From Pseudomonas sp. MWU16-30317 (GTDB lineage: Bacteria; Pseudomonadota; Gammaproteobacteria; Pseudomonadales; Pseudomonadaceae), in contig NZ_JAIWJA010000009.1 in NCBI RefSeq assembly GCF_020515695.1, forward strand, positions 186,001-250,000: a stretch of DNA of 64,000 nucleotides, written 5' to 3'. Below are positions 36,993 to 45,942 of this stretch, one piece after another. Both the position numbers and the translations under genes were made by a program. The notes under the pieces were generated by a model. That model had not been told where the DNA came from and ran no database searches. It saw only the letters and a program-made list of their open reading frames with translations. Within the stretch, counting starts at the first letter, position 1. Each line of letters starts with the position of its first letter.

Positions 36993-38522
36993 TTAGTCAT
37001 ACAAACGAGCGAATGCCAGCCATTGCGCAAACTTGCCATCCTCTACCCAGGCCCGAGCTGCCGCGATATCCGGGGCGAAATAACGGTCTTCATCGTAATG
37101 CGCGACATCAGCGCGAATCATCGCCAACACCTCTACCAAAATCGGCGAGGTTTTCAGCGGTGCATGCAGATCGACACCCTGAGCCGCGCCGAGCAACTCG
37201 ATGGCCACCACCGCGCTGCTGTTGCCGGCCATGTCCAGCAGGCGGCGGGCGGCGAAGGTCGCCATCGACACGTGGTCTTCCTGGTTGGCCGAGGTCGGCA
37301 GGCTGTCGATCGATGCGGGGTGGGCGAGGGTCTTGTTCTCCGAGGCGAGTGCGGCGGCGGTCACCTGGGCGATCATGAATCCGGAGTTGAGGCCGCCTTC
37401 CAGCACCAGAAACGCCGGCAGGCCGGACAGGGCCGGGTCCACCAGTTGGGCGATGCGCCGTTCCGACAGCGCGCCGATTTCCGAGATAGCCAAGGCCAGC
37501 ACGTCAGAGGCCATGGCCACCGGTTCGGCGTGGAAGTTGCCGCCCGACAGCACGTCACCGTCGGCACTGAACACCAGTGGGTTGTCCGATACCGCGTTGG
37601 CTTCACGCAGGAACACCCCGGCGGCAAAGCGCAGGTGGTCCAGGCAGGCGCCCATCACCTGTGGCTGGCAACGCAGCGAGTACGGGTCTTGTACGCGGGC
37701 GCAGTTGACGTGGGATTCGCTGATCTCGCTGGTGGCCAGCAACTCGCGGTAAAAGGCCGCCACGGCGATCTGCCCCGGTTGACCGCGCACTGCCTGAATA
37801 CGTGGGTCGAATGGCACGCGCGAGCCCTTGAGCGCCTCGACGCTGAGGCTGCCGGCGACCACGGCGGCGCTGAACAGTTTTTCCGTGGCGAACAGGCCGC
37901 GCAATGCCAGCGCGGTGGACACCTGAGTGCCGTTGATCAGCGCCAGGCCTTCTTTCGGCCCCAGCTCCATCGGCTCCAGGCCGGCCAGCGCCAAGCCTTC
38001 GACCGCATCCATCTCGCGACCCTGATGACGCACGCGGCCGACGCCGATCAGCACCGCCGACATATGCGCCAGCGGGGCCAGGTCGCCGGAAGCGCCCACC
38101 GAACCTTGCGACGGAATGCATGGGAACACCTTGTGTGTGTACAGCGCGTTCAACGCTTCGATCAGCTCCCAGCGTACCCCCGAGAAACCTCGGGCCAAGG
38201 ACGCGACCTTGAGCGCCATGATCAGGCCGACACTGGCATCATCCAGCAGTGGCCCGGTGCCGGTGCAGTGGGACAGCAGCAGATTGCGCTGCAGTTTGGC
38301 CAGCGACTGGTCCGGGATCGACGTGCGTGCCAGCAGCCCGAAGCCGGTGTTGATGCCGTACACGGTGCGTTTGTTTTCGATGATCTGCGTCACGGTGCGC
38401 GCCGCCTCGTCCACCACCGTGCGCGCGGCCGGATCGAGGCTGAAGTCGACCTGCTGCTGGTAGATAGCACGCAATTGGTCGAGGTCGAAGTGGCCGGGCT
38501 GGATGACGAGGGGCGCTGGCAT
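36993..38522 (-). CDS. hutH: Histidine ammonia-lyase
   Basis: Deaminates histidine to urocanate. The 509 residues contain the MIO-forming Ala-Ser-Gly in SVGASGDLAPLAH (about 142-144), the catalytic Tyr loop VYGINTGFGLLA (about 53) and QEDHVSMATFAARR near residue 415, all typical of HutH rather than PAL/TAL. First gene of the run to hutC. hutU, hutI, hutG and hutF are not in the window, so the rest of the pathway must be elsewhere. A 16-bp palindromic operator lies 41 bases upstream. Confidence 0.93.
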   Translation of the reverse strand: MPAPLVIQPGHFDLDQLRAIYQQQVDFSLDPAARTVVDEAARTVTQIIENKRTVYGINTGFGLLARTSIPDQSLAKLQRNLLLSHCTGTGPLLDDASVGLIMALKVASLARGFSGVRWELIEALNALYTHKVFPCIPSQGSVGASGDLAPLAHMSAVLIGVGRVRHQGREMDAVEGLALAGLEPMELGPKEGLALINGTQVSTALALRGLFATEKLFSAAVVAGSLSVEALKGSRVPFDPRIQAVRGQPGQIAVAAFYRELLATSEISESHVNCARVQDPYSLRCQPQVMGACLDHLRFAAGVFLREANAVSDNPLVFSADGDVLSGGNFHAEPVAMASDVLALAISEIGALSERRIAQLVDPALSGLPAFLVLEGGLNSGFMIAQVTAAALASENKTLAHPASIDSLPTSANQEDHVSMATFAARRLLDMAGNSSAVVAIELLGAAQGVDLHAPLKTSPILVEVLAMIRADVAHYDEDRYFAPDIAAARAWVEDGKFAQWLAFARLYD

Positions 38523-38562
38523 GGCGATGTCCTGGATGAGGTGAAAAGAGGTGGCTATCTAA

Positions 38563-38578
38563 ACCTGTATATACAGGT
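38563..38578. promoter_or_regulatory. HutC-type operator upstream of hutH
   Basis: Perfect 16-bp palindrome ACCTGTATATACAGGT centred 48 bases before the hutH start, in the position of a repressor site over the promoter. Confidence 0.75.
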
Positions 38579-38880
38579 AAGGCAAGATGCAGGCCAGAAA
38601 TCTTTCTCACTAGCCTAGACCAGGCAAGGCGGGGGCAAGGCGGGATACGGACGGAGTGTCAAAGGGGAAGGATGTCACCGAAAGTTGCACCGTGGCGGTA
38701 CCTGACGCACCGCAGCAGTGCCCGAGTAACGTGCAACCTGTGGAAGCGGCCGCTGTCCGCGAATGGGCCAGCAGGGTAACGGAGCATTGTTCGAAGGGAT
38801 TTTAGCTGTGTGGTGCCTACTCCGACGCGTCTCTGGCTGCGCCCAGGCCCACGCTGACTGCAGTCGGCTCAGGATCCTCG
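38579..38880. other. Non-coding stretch upstream of hutH
   Basis: No convincing gene on either strand. It holds only a decayed REP arm (CCTGTGGAAGCGGCCGCTGT, about 38735-38754) and could carry the hutH promoter. Confidence 0.5.
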
Positions 38881-38896
38881 CTGTATATACCGGTAA
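38881..38896. promoter_or_regulatory. Third, orphan HutC-type operator
   Basis: CTGTATATACCGGTAA, matching the other two sites in core and right flank. It lies 359 bases upstream of hutH and 114 bases past the end of ndh, with no start codon close by on either strand. Confidence 0.5.
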
Positions 38897-38913
38897 CCAC
38901 CCCCTCTAAAGTG

Positions 38914-38994
38914 AGCGGGCTTGCCCCCGATACGGAGTGTCAGACACGAATGCGTAATCTGATACACCGCGATCGCAGGCAAGCCGCCTCGCTA
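38914..38994. repeat. Decayed long inverted repeat
   Basis: Related to the 43-bp-arm element at 8965: GCGGGCTTGCCCCCGATACG on the left and GCAGGCAAGCCGCCTCGCTA on the right with several mismatches. Confidence 0.65.
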
Positions 38995-39009
38995 CAGGGG
39001 CAGACGATA

Positions 39010-40311
39010 TCAGTGCAGTTTGAGCCGTGGCTCGGTCCCGCGGCCGATCCGGCTACCGAGCATCAACATGGCCGTGCGGAATATCCCGAACAGCGCCATC
39101 TGGTGCATGCGGTAAAGCGACACATAGAACATCCGCGCCAACCAGCCTTCGAGCATCACGCTGCCGGTCAGGTTGCCCATCAAGTTGCCCACCGCCGAGA
39201 AGCGCGACAGCGAGATCAGCGAGCCGTAATCCTTGTAGGTGAATTCCGGCAGGCTGCTGCCACCCTCGATGCGCAGCTTCAGCGACTTCACCAGCATCGA
39301 CGACTGCTGGTGCGCGGCCTGGGCACGCGGCGGTACGTTGCGGTCGGTGCCGGCTTGCGGGCAGGCGGCGCAGTCACCGAAGGCGAAGATATTCTCGTCG
39401 CGGGTGGTCTGCAGGGTCGGCAGCACCTGCAGTTGGTTGATGCGGTTGGTCTCCAGGCCGTCGATGTCCTTGAGAAAGCCCGGCGCGCGGATGCCCGCCG
39501 CCCAGACTTTCAACGCCGCGGGGATTTCCTTGCCGTCGGCGGTGCGCAGGCCATCGGCCGTCACCTCGCTCACGGACGCGCCAGTCAGGACCGTCACGCC
39601 GAGTTTTTCCAGGGTCTTGTGCACCGGCGCGCCGATACGCTCCGGCAACGCTGGCAATACCCGTGGGCTGGCTTCGATCAGGGTGATGTGCATGTTCTCG
39701 GGCTTGATCCGCCCCAGGCCATAGGCCGCCAGTTCCTGGGCGGCGTTATGCAACTCGGCGGCCAGCTCGACCCCCGTAGCACCGGCGCCGACGATGGCGA
39801 CGCTGATCGAGGCGATCTGATCCTCGTCACCGGCGTGGGCGCGCAGGTAGTGGTTGAGCAACTGCTGGTGAAAGCGCTCGGCCTGCTTGCGGGTGTCGAG
39901 GAACAGGCAGTGCTCGGCCGCGCCCAGGGTGCCGAAGTCGTTGGTGGTGCTGCCAACGGCCATGACCAGGGTGTCGTAGTTCAGCGAGCGCGCGGGCACC
40001 AGTTCGGCGCCATTCTCGTCGAGGGTGGCTTCGAGGTGAATGCGCTTGGCGGCGCGATCGAGCCCGCCCATGCGGCCCATCTGGAAGGTGAAGTGGTTCC
40101 ACTTGGCCTGGGCGACATAGTTGAGCTCGTCTTCAGACGAGTTCAAGGAGCCGGCCGCGACTTCGTGCAGCAGCGGTTTCCAGATGTGCGTGAGGTTGGC
40201 ATCCACCAGCACGACGCTGGCCTTGCCCTTCTTGCCCAGGCTGTTACCCAGGCGGGTCGCCAGTTCCAGGCCGCCGGCGCCGCCGCCGACAATCACGATA
40301 CGATGAGTCAT
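39010..40311 (-). CDS. ndh: Type II NADH:quinone dehydrogenase
   Basis: Non-proton-pumping FAD enzyme on the inner face of the membrane. The 433 residues carry the FAD fold VIVGGGAGGLELA (from residue 4), the NADH fold VAIVGAGATGVELAAEL (about 172) and FAFGDCAACPQ at the FAD ribityl site. The C-terminal amphipathic stretch (LARMFYVSLYRMHQMALFG) would anchor it. Single gene with its own upstream region; start ATG 40311. Confidence 0.94.
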   Translation of the reverse strand: MTHRIVIVGGGAGGLELATRLGNSLGKKGKASVVLVDANLTHIWKPLLHEVAAGSLNSSEDELNYVAQAKWNHFTFQMGRMGGLDRAAKRIHLEATLDENGAELVPARSLNYDTLVMAVGSTTNDFGTLGAAEHCLFLDTRKQAERFHQQLLNHYLRAHAGDEDQIASISVAIVGAGATGVELAAELHNAAQELAAYGLGRIKPENMHITLIEASPRVLPALPERIGAPVHKTLEKLGVTVLTGASVSEVTADGLRTADGKEIPAALKVWAAGIRAPGFLKDIDGLETNRINQLQVLPTLQTTRDENIFAFGDCAACPQAGTDRNVPPRAQAAHQQSSMLVKSLKLRIEGGSSLPEFTYKDYGSLISLSRFSAVGNLMGNLTGSVMLEGWLARMFYVSLYRMHQMALFGIFRTAMLMLGSRIGRGTEPRLKLH

Positions 40312-40654
40312 AGGGATATCTCATAAGGTTTACGGAATTCGGCCGAGTCCCCTGGGCGAGCGCGAAGCAGCTCACAGCGCCAGGGAGATCGGGGCAGGCT
40401 TGGCTGCGACCGGCCGGACCACAACGACGATCGCCCGGGGCAGGAGCATAGGCTCGACTGCTGGCACAGGGCTGATCATCGGGGTTCAGGCGGCGGGTCA
40501 TGCGGGCCTCGGGGGTAGACGTTTGTGACTGCGCGAATGTTACACGGTTCAATGCTGGGGAGCGTATACCCTGTGGCGACGGGGGTGGCTGCCTGACCAC
40601 AGGGTCGGCTTTGAAACTTTGTACCACTGCTGTAGATCCTCGGCAATCAATGCC
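40312..40654. other. Gap between ndh and the DUF1780 gene
   Basis: 343 bases without a convincing gene. It holds a hairpin ACCCTGTGG...CCACAGGGT (40568-40605), probably a REP remnant, and must contain the ndh promoter. Confidence 0.55.
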
Positions 40655-41284
40655 TCAAAGGCTGATCCCCACATCGAAGACGATGCTGCGCCCTAAGTTG
40701 TTGCGCAAGAAATCCGGCGCATCCGGATGGGCGAACAGCACCCGCGCGAAGGTCGGCCCCACTAGCGACAGCGAACGCCAGCCCTGACGCAGGTATTCGG
40801 TCGGCGGCGGGAAATGGCTGTTGAGGTCGAGCACTTCGCGCTTGAGGCTGGTGAAGGCGATGATGTCCAGCTCGCCCAGGTCGATATCGCGCTCCTGGTA
40901 GTTGTGCGCCTTCTTGCGCAAGGTCGGCCCCAGGCGCTGCAGCAACTCCGGGGCGCGAATACGCTTGGGCCGGGCCTCGCGGCGCACCAGCTGGCTGAGG
41001 GAAAAGGCACTGCGGCGGCGTTGCAGTTCTTCGCGCCATTCGTCATTGAGGCGCCGGCCTTCGTCGAGCACGAAGAACACCTCGAAGCACGCCTCGCGAA
41101 ACAGCACGTCCGGCGGCTCCTGGCCGGCGGGCACGAACTCTTCGGTACGGTAAGGAATGTTCAGCCCTTGCAGCAGGCGCTCGCAGACCCAACGCTCGCG
41201 CTCCCATTTGCGGGCATTGGACAGGAACGCATTGGCTTGTTCGGCCTGGTTGGTCAGCAGGCGCAGGTAATCTGAGTCATCCAT
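40655..41284 (-). CDS. DUF1780 family protein
   Basis: A 209-residue soluble protein starting MDDSDYLRLLTNQAEQANAFL with the conserved NARKWERERWVCERLLQGL and VLDEGRRLNDEWR. It is a Pseudomonas-wide conserved protein of unknown function as far as I recall. A TTG 21 bases upstream could extend it. Sequence is arginine-rich and without signal peptide or membrane segment, so cytoplasmic. Confidence 0.8.
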   Translation of the reverse strand: MDDSDYLRLLTNQAEQANAFLSNARKWERERWVCERLLQGLNIPYRTEEFVPAGQEPPDVLFREACFEVFFVLDEGRRLNDEWREELQRRRSAFSLSQLVRREARPKRIRAPELLQRLGPTLRKKAHNYQERDIDLGELDIIAFTSLKREVLDLNSHFPPPTEYLRQGWRSLSLVGPTFARVLFAHPDAPDFLRNNLGRSIVFDVGISL

Positions 41285-41351
41285 GAGCTCAAGCTTAGCG
41301 CTCAAATGTGACGGTGAAGAATAAAAACTCGGGGTGTTGCGTTGTGCTTAC

Positions 41352-41455
41352 AGGCCTCTTCGCCGCCGAACGCACCCCCCTTGCTCCCACAGTGTTGGCG
41401 GATCTGGAGTCGTACACCTATGGGAGCAAAGGGGCGCATTCGGCGGCGAAGAGGT
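41352..41455. repeat. REP variant pair
   Basis: Arms GGCCTCTTCGCCGCCGAACG and CGTTCGGCGGCGAAGAGG-like (CGCATTCGGCGGCGAAGAGG), a divergent subtype in which GCCGCCGAACGCAC replaces the usual GCGGGCAAG. Between the DUF1780 gene and the monooxygenase operon's end. Confidence 0.8.
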
Positions 41456-41493
41456 CGGTAGCATCAAAGCCATTCCCGACCTGAACCTGAACT

Positions 41494-42717
41494 TCAAGCA
41501 ATCCCGATCTTCCACTGCGCCGGCGGCGGGGTGCCGTTGACGGCGAAGTCGCCGACGATGCGGTCCTTGTAGATTCGCGGGTTGTGCGACGCCAGGGTCC
41601 GGGCGTTGCGCCAGAAGCGATCCAGCCCATGGGGGCGCAGGGTCGCCGAGGCGCTGAGGGCGTCGAACAGCCGCGAGCTGGCGTCGATGATCAGGTCGCT
41701 GACGATGGTCTGCGCCTGGGCGACTTCCAGTTCGGCGATATTCACCGCATGAGTCAGGGCGGCGGTGTCGTCCTGCTGGCTGGCCTCGTATGCGCGCTGC
41801 AGCGCCTCGGCGTTTTTCAACACGATGGCGCCGGCGCTGTACGCCGCCGCGCGCACGCTGCCGACCACTTGCAATACCTGCGGATCCTGCGCCACCCGTG
41901 GCGCGTTGCCGTGGCTGAAACTGCGCGTGCGTTGCCCCACCGCCGCGGCCAGTTCACCGCTCAACGCGCGGCCGATACCGGCGAGGTTGGCGAGGTGGAA
42001 GATCTGGTAAAAAGCCGGTGAATACTGGAAGCGCTCTTCGTTACTGACGATATGACGCGGGTCGACCGCAACGCTGCGCAGGTGCGTGGTGCCGCTGGCG
42101 GTGAGGGTCTGGCCGAAGCCATCCCAGTCGTCGATCACCTCAACGCCCGGGTCATCGCGCCGCACGGTGACGAACATGCGCTTGCCCTCGTAGTCGCTGA
42201 CGGTCACATCGAGCCAATCGCTGTACAGGCAGCCGGTGGTGTAGAACTTGCTGCCGTCGATGCGCCATTGTTCGCCATCCAGATACAGCCGCGAGTTGTG
42301 TTGCGCCTGGGCCGCCTGGCCGATTTCACCGGTGGCCGGGCCCACCGTTTCGCCGCGGGCGATGCGCTCCAGCCACAGCTGCTGGCGCGCCGGGTCGCGG
42401 CTGTTGAGGACGTTTTCGGTAAAGCCGAAATGGCCACGCAGGGCCTGCACCAGGTTGGAGTCGGCTTCGCCCAGTTCGATGAGCAGGTTGGTCAACTCGG
42501 TCAGGCTGGCGCCCGCGCCGCCATAGGCCACCGGCACGCGCACGGCGGTGAAGCCCGAGGCTTTGAGCTGTTGCAGTTCTTCCACGGGCAAGCGCCGCTG
42601 CCGTTCACGGTCGATGGCGCCTTCGCGTAACTGCGCGAACAGCGGCCGGAAGCGTGCGGCGAGTTGTTCGTATCCGGGGGTAGGGCCTGCGCCCCATGCT
42701 GCGTCGATTTGGGTCAT
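41494..42717 (-). CDS. Acyl-CoA-dehydrogenase-like flavin monooxygenase (SfnB/DszC type)
   Basis: A 407-residue protein with the acyl-CoA dehydrogenase fold, but with features of FMNH2-dependent members: VAYGGAGASLTELTNLLIELGEADSN, RIDGSKFYTTGCLYSDWLDV, and no catalytic glutamate in the usual context. Such proteins (SfnB, DszC) oxidise sulphur compounds using reduced flavin. Start ATG 42717 is preferred: the in-frame ATG at 42747 lies in a REP stem. Last gene of the seven-gene operon; 111 bases and a REP hairpin separate it from the preceding LLM gene, so it may be less expressed. Confidence 0.78.
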   Translation of the reverse strand: MTQIDAAWGAGPTPGYEQLAARFRPLFAQLREGAIDRERQRRLPVEELQQLKASGFTAVRVPVAYGGAGASLTELTNLLIELGEADSNLVQALRGHFGFTENVLNSRDPARQQLWLERIARGETVGPATGEIGQAAQAQHNSRLYLDGEQWRIDGSKFYTTGCLYSDWLDVTVSDYEGKRMFVTVRRDDPGVEVIDDWDGFGQTLTASGTTHLRSVAVDPRHIVSNEERFQYSPAFYQIFHLANLAGIGRALSGELAAAVGQRTRSFSHGNAPRVAQDPQVLQVVGSVRAAAYSAGAIVLKNAEALQRAYEASQQDDTAALTHAVNIAELEVAQAQTIVSDLIIDASSRLFDALSASATLRPHGLDRFWRNARTLASHNPRIYKDRIVGDFAVNGTPPPAQWKIGIA

Positions 42718-42740
42718 GGTGGGTCTCTCTGAATTTGCAG

Positions 42741-42812
42741 TGGCCATACCGGCCTCTTTGAGTCGTACACCTGTGGGAGCAAGGCTTGCCCGCGCATAGG
42801 CCGGTATGGCCA
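42741..42812. repeat. REP hairpin inside the monooxygenase operon
   Basis: 15-bp perfect outer arms TGGCCATACCGGCCT / AGGCCGGTATGGCCA enclose CTGTGGGAGCAAGGCTTGCC. On the plus side it is followed by an A-run, on the minus strand by none, so it is unlikely to be a classical terminator for the operon. Confidence 0.88.
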
Positions 42813-42828
42813 ATAAAAAAGGTGGCGG

Positions 42829-44205
42829 TCAGATCGCGATCGACCATTCCTGCAGTTGAACCTGCGCCGGGTGCTGCGGATACGGCAGCCCAAGCCGCTC
42901 ACGCAATGTCTTGCCCTGCGGCCCCTCCACCGGCACCAAACCGCGGCGGCGCAACTCCGGCAGGATCAGCGCAATAAAATCATCCAGCCCCTCCGGATAG
43001 GTCGGCGGCAAAATATTGAAACCATCAGCGCCGCGGCCTTCGAACCAACTCTGCAATTGATCCACTACCTCGGTCGGCGAGCCCACCAGCGTCCAGTGCC
43101 CGCGCGCGCCGGAGAGCTTGAGATACAGCTCGCGAATGCTCAGGCCTTCGGCGGCCAGTTTTTGAATCAACAGCTGGCGGCTTTTCGAGGCGTTGGTAAC
43201 GGGCAGCTCCTTGGGCAGCGGGCCGTCCAGCGGCAGTTGCGAGAGGTCGACGCCGCCCAGCAGGCTCGACAGCAGCGCCAGACCCACTTGTGGATGCACC
43301 AGGTCCTGCAGGCGCTGGTGCTTGGCGTGGGCCTCGGCCGAGGTCGGCGCAGTGAAAATCGTCACCCCCGGCAGAATCTTGATGTGCTCGGGGTCGCGGC
43401 CCAAAGCGGCGGCCTGGGATTTGACGTCACTATAGAACTCCTGAGCATCTTCCAGCGATTGATGCGCGGCGAAGATCGCTTCGGCGGTAGCAGCCGCCAG
43501 CGCGCGGCCATCCTCCGAGGCCCCGGCCTGTACCAGCACCGGCTTGCCCTGCGGCGAGCGCAACACGTTCAGTGGCCCGCGCACATTGAAATGCTCGCCC
43601 TCATGATGGGCGAAGTGCAGTTTGTTGCGGTCGATGAACACCCCGCTGGCCTTGTCGAGCAACAACGCGTCGTCTTCCCAGCTGTCCCACAGCTTGCTCA
43701 CTACGTCGTGGAATTCCCGCGCGCGGCTGTAGCGATCGGCATGGGCGGCCTGTTGGCGCTGGCTGGCGCCGCCGAAGTTCTTGGCGGCTTCCGGGTCGCT
43801 GCTGGTCACCAGGTTCCAGCCGATACGCCCGCCGCTGATCTGGTCCAGCGAGGCGAACTGGCGGGCCAGGTTGTAGGGTTCGCTGTAGCTGGTGCTGGCG
43901 GTCGCGATCAGGCCGATCTTTGAGGTCACGGCAGCCAGCGCGCCGAGCAAGGTCAGCGGTTCGAAACTCAGGCTCGGGGCGATGACGCGGTCGAAGGTCG
44001 GCGCATCGATGCCGCGGATCGACACGCTGTCGGCGAGGAACAGCGTGTCGAAGCCCGCCGCCTCGGCCTTGCGCGCCAGGTCGACATAGTGGTCCAGACG
44101 AATGCCGGCGTCGGCCTGCGAACCACTGTCGCGCCAGGCCGCCAGGTGGTGCCCGGTGGCGCGCAAGAAGAGGCCGAGCTTGAGCGTGTCTTTACGTTGG
44201 GTCAT
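42829..44205 (-). CDS. LLM-class FMN-dependent monooxygenase (NtaA/SnaA/DszA family)
   Basis: A 458-residue TIM-barrel flavin monooxygenase using FMNH2 supplied by a separate reductase. Family marks: LKLGLFLRATGHHLAAWR at the start, FDTLFLADSVSIRG, SFEPLTLLGALAAVTSKIGL, RIGWNLVTSSDPEAAKNFG, GKPVLVQAGASEDGR. NtaA-type enzymes act on sulphones, sulphonates, nitrilotriacetate and related compounds. Its place downstream of an ABC importer suggests that the imported compound is its substrate. Start ATG 44205 is 15 bases after the ATPase gene. Confidence 0.88.
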   Translation of the reverse strand: MTQRKDTLKLGLFLRATGHHLAAWRDSGSQADAGIRLDHYVDLARKAEAAGFDTLFLADSVSIRGIDAPTFDRVIAPSLSFEPLTLLGALAAVTSKIGLIATASTSYSEPYNLARQFASLDQISGGRIGWNLVTSSDPEAAKNFGGASQRQQAAHADRYSRAREFHDVVSKLWDSWEDDALLLDKASGVFIDRNKLHFAHHEGEHFNVRGPLNVLRSPQGKPVLVQAGASEDGRALAAATAEAIFAAHQSLEDAQEFYSDVKSQAAALGRDPEHIKILPGVTIFTAPTSAEAHAKHQRLQDLVHPQVGLALLSSLLGGVDLSQLPLDGPLPKELPVTNASKSRQLLIQKLAAEGLSIRELYLKLSGARGHWTLVGSPTEVVDQLQSWFEGRGADGFNILPPTYPEGLDDFIALILPELRRRGLVPVEGPQGKTLRERLGLPYPQHPAQVQLQEWSIAI

Positions 44206-44220
44206 GAAAAGGCTCCTTGG

Positions 44221-45942
44221 TTAGCAGGCCACAGCGAACGGCAAGCGCTGCTGGGCCAGTGGCAGTGGGCTTTGAATCAATGCAGGCACCCGCGCGCCGG
44301 GGATCGCCGCCAGCAAGCGTCGGCTGTACGCATGCTGAGGGTTCTCCCACAGGCTGTGGGGCGTGGCCTGTTCAACGATGCGTCCGTCATGCATGACCAG
44401 CACTCGGTCAGCGAAATAGCGCACCACGGACAGGTCGTGGGAAATGAACAGATAGGACAGGTCGAAGGCCTCGCGCAGCTCCACCAGCAGGTTGAGGATC
44501 TGCGCCTGGGTCGACACGTCGAGCGCCGACACCGGCTCGTCGCAGATCACCAGCCGCGGCCTGACGATCAACGCCCGCGCGATACCGATGCGCTGGCGCT
44601 GGCCGCCGGAAAACTGATGGGGCAGGCGGTTCAGGCTGCTGCGCGGCAAGCCCACGGCGTCGAGGATCGATTCGCGCGCGCGTTGCCGCTGGCGGGCATC
44701 GTCCTGGCCGTGCAGGCGCTGCACGCGGTCGAGCAGGGTCTCGACGCTGTGGCGTGGGTTGAGCGCCGCGTAGGGGTCTTGAAAGACCATCTGCAACTGG
44801 CTGCGCCATTGGCGTTGTTCCACCCTGTCGAGGGTGGCGATGTCACGTCCGGCGAACTCGATATGGCCTTCGCGCGGCGCCAGCAGACCGAGCAGTGCAC
44901 GGCTCAAGGTCGACTTGCCGCACCCAGACTCGCCCACTAGCCCGACTGTCTCGCGCGCGCCGATGCGAAACGACAGCTGGCTGAGCACATCGCGCTGGCC
45001 ATAGGCGAAGCTCAGGTTGTCGGCGCGCAACAGCGCCGTGCTCTGCGCGGGCGTTGCCTGTGGCGTCTTGCCGGGCGCGTGCAAGGTGCTGCTGATGGTG
45101 TAGCTGTTGGGCTGCCCGGCACGGCGGGTGACCTGGATCTCGGCCAGGCGATTGTGCCGGTAATGCTGGTCGTGATCGCGGTCCAGCGAGGCGTTGAGCA
45201 GGCCGTGGGTGTAGGGGTGCGCCGGGCTGCGGAACAGCTCGGCAGTCGGTCGGTGCTCCAGCGCGACGCCATCGTGCATGATGATCACCCGGTCGGCCTG
45301 CTGCTTGACCACGCCCAGGTCGTGGGTGATCAACAGCAGGCCCATGCGCAACTCGCGGCGCAGGCGGTCGAGCAATTCGAGGATCTGCGCCTGCACGCAC
45401 ACGTCCAGCGCGGTGGTCGGCTCGTCGGCGATGAGCAATCGTGGTTCGCAGGCGATGGCCATGGCGATCATCACCCGTTGCCGCTGGCCGCCCGACAAAT
45501 GCTGCGGGTACTCGCGCAAGTGCGCGGCGGGGCGCGGCAACTGCACCAGCCCGAACAGTTCCTCGGCGCGCTGCCAGGCCTGACGGCGAGTCAGGTTCGT
45601 GTGGGTGAGCAGGGTTTCGGTCAATTGCTCGCCAAGGGTGAGCACCGGGTTGAGGCTCGACAGCGGCTCTTGAAAGACCATGGCCAGGTCCTTGCCCTGC
45701 ACCTGGCGCAATTGCCGAGGCGACAGGCGCAGCAGGTCGCGGCCTTCGAACAGCACCTCGCCGCTCAGTTGCGCGTTGCCCGGCAACAGCCCCATCAACG
45801 CCAGCGCGGTGGTGGACTTGCCGCAGCCCGATTCCCCCACCAGCGCCAAGGTTTCGCCTGCTGCGAGGCTGAAATCCAGGCCCTGCACCGCTTCGACACC
45901 TTGATATCCCACGCGCAGCCCGCGTACTTCGAGCAGGCTCAT
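44221..45942 (-). CDS. Fused Dpp/Opp-type ABC ATPase (two NBDs)
   Basis: A 573-residue protein with two complete nucleotide-binding domains. First: GESGCGKSTTALALMG (about 38), LSGGQRQRVMIA, ADEPTTALD. Second, from about 300: GESGCGKSTLSRALLG, FSGGQRQRIGIA, CDEPVSALD. This is a natural DppD-DppF fusion common in Pseudomonas LLM-linked clusters. Start ATG 45942 overlaps the permease stop; the long upstream extension is spurious. Confidence 0.94.
   Translation of the reverse strand: MSLLEVRGLRVGYQGVEAVQGLDFSLAAGETLALVGESGCGKSTTALALMGLLPGNAQLSGEVLFEGRDLLRLSPRQLRQVQGKDLAMVFQEPLSSLNPVLTLGEQLTETLLTHTNLTRRQAWQRAEELFGLVQLPRPAAHLREYPQHLSGGQRQRVMIAMAIACEPRLLIADEPTTALDVCVQAQILELLDRLRRELRMGLLLITHDLGVVKQQADRVIIMHDGVALEHRPTAELFRSPAHPYTHGLLNASLDRDHDQHYRHNRLAEIQVTRRAGQPNSYTISSTLHAPGKTPQATPAQSTALLRADNLSFAYGQRDVLSQLSFRIGARETVGLVGESGCGKSTLSRALLGLLAPREGHIEFAGRDIATLDRVEQRQWRSQLQMVFQDPYAALNPRHSVETLLDRVQRLHGQDDARQRQRARESILDAVGLPRSSLNRLPHQFSGGQRQRIGIARALIVRPRLVICDEPVSALDVSTQAQILNLLVELREAFDLSYLFISHDLSVVRYFADRVLVMHDGRIVEQATPHSLWENPQHAYSRRLLAAIPGARVPALIQSPLPLAQQRLPFAVAC

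Noticed and set aside
37023..38618. 531-residue plus-strand frame opposite hutH
   Set aside because: Shadow frame of hutH; composition (Q/H/R/G-rich) is typical of antisense frames here.
40568..40605. Hairpin as terminator of the DUF1780 gene
   Set aside because: No T-run on the minus strand; it looks like a REP remnant.
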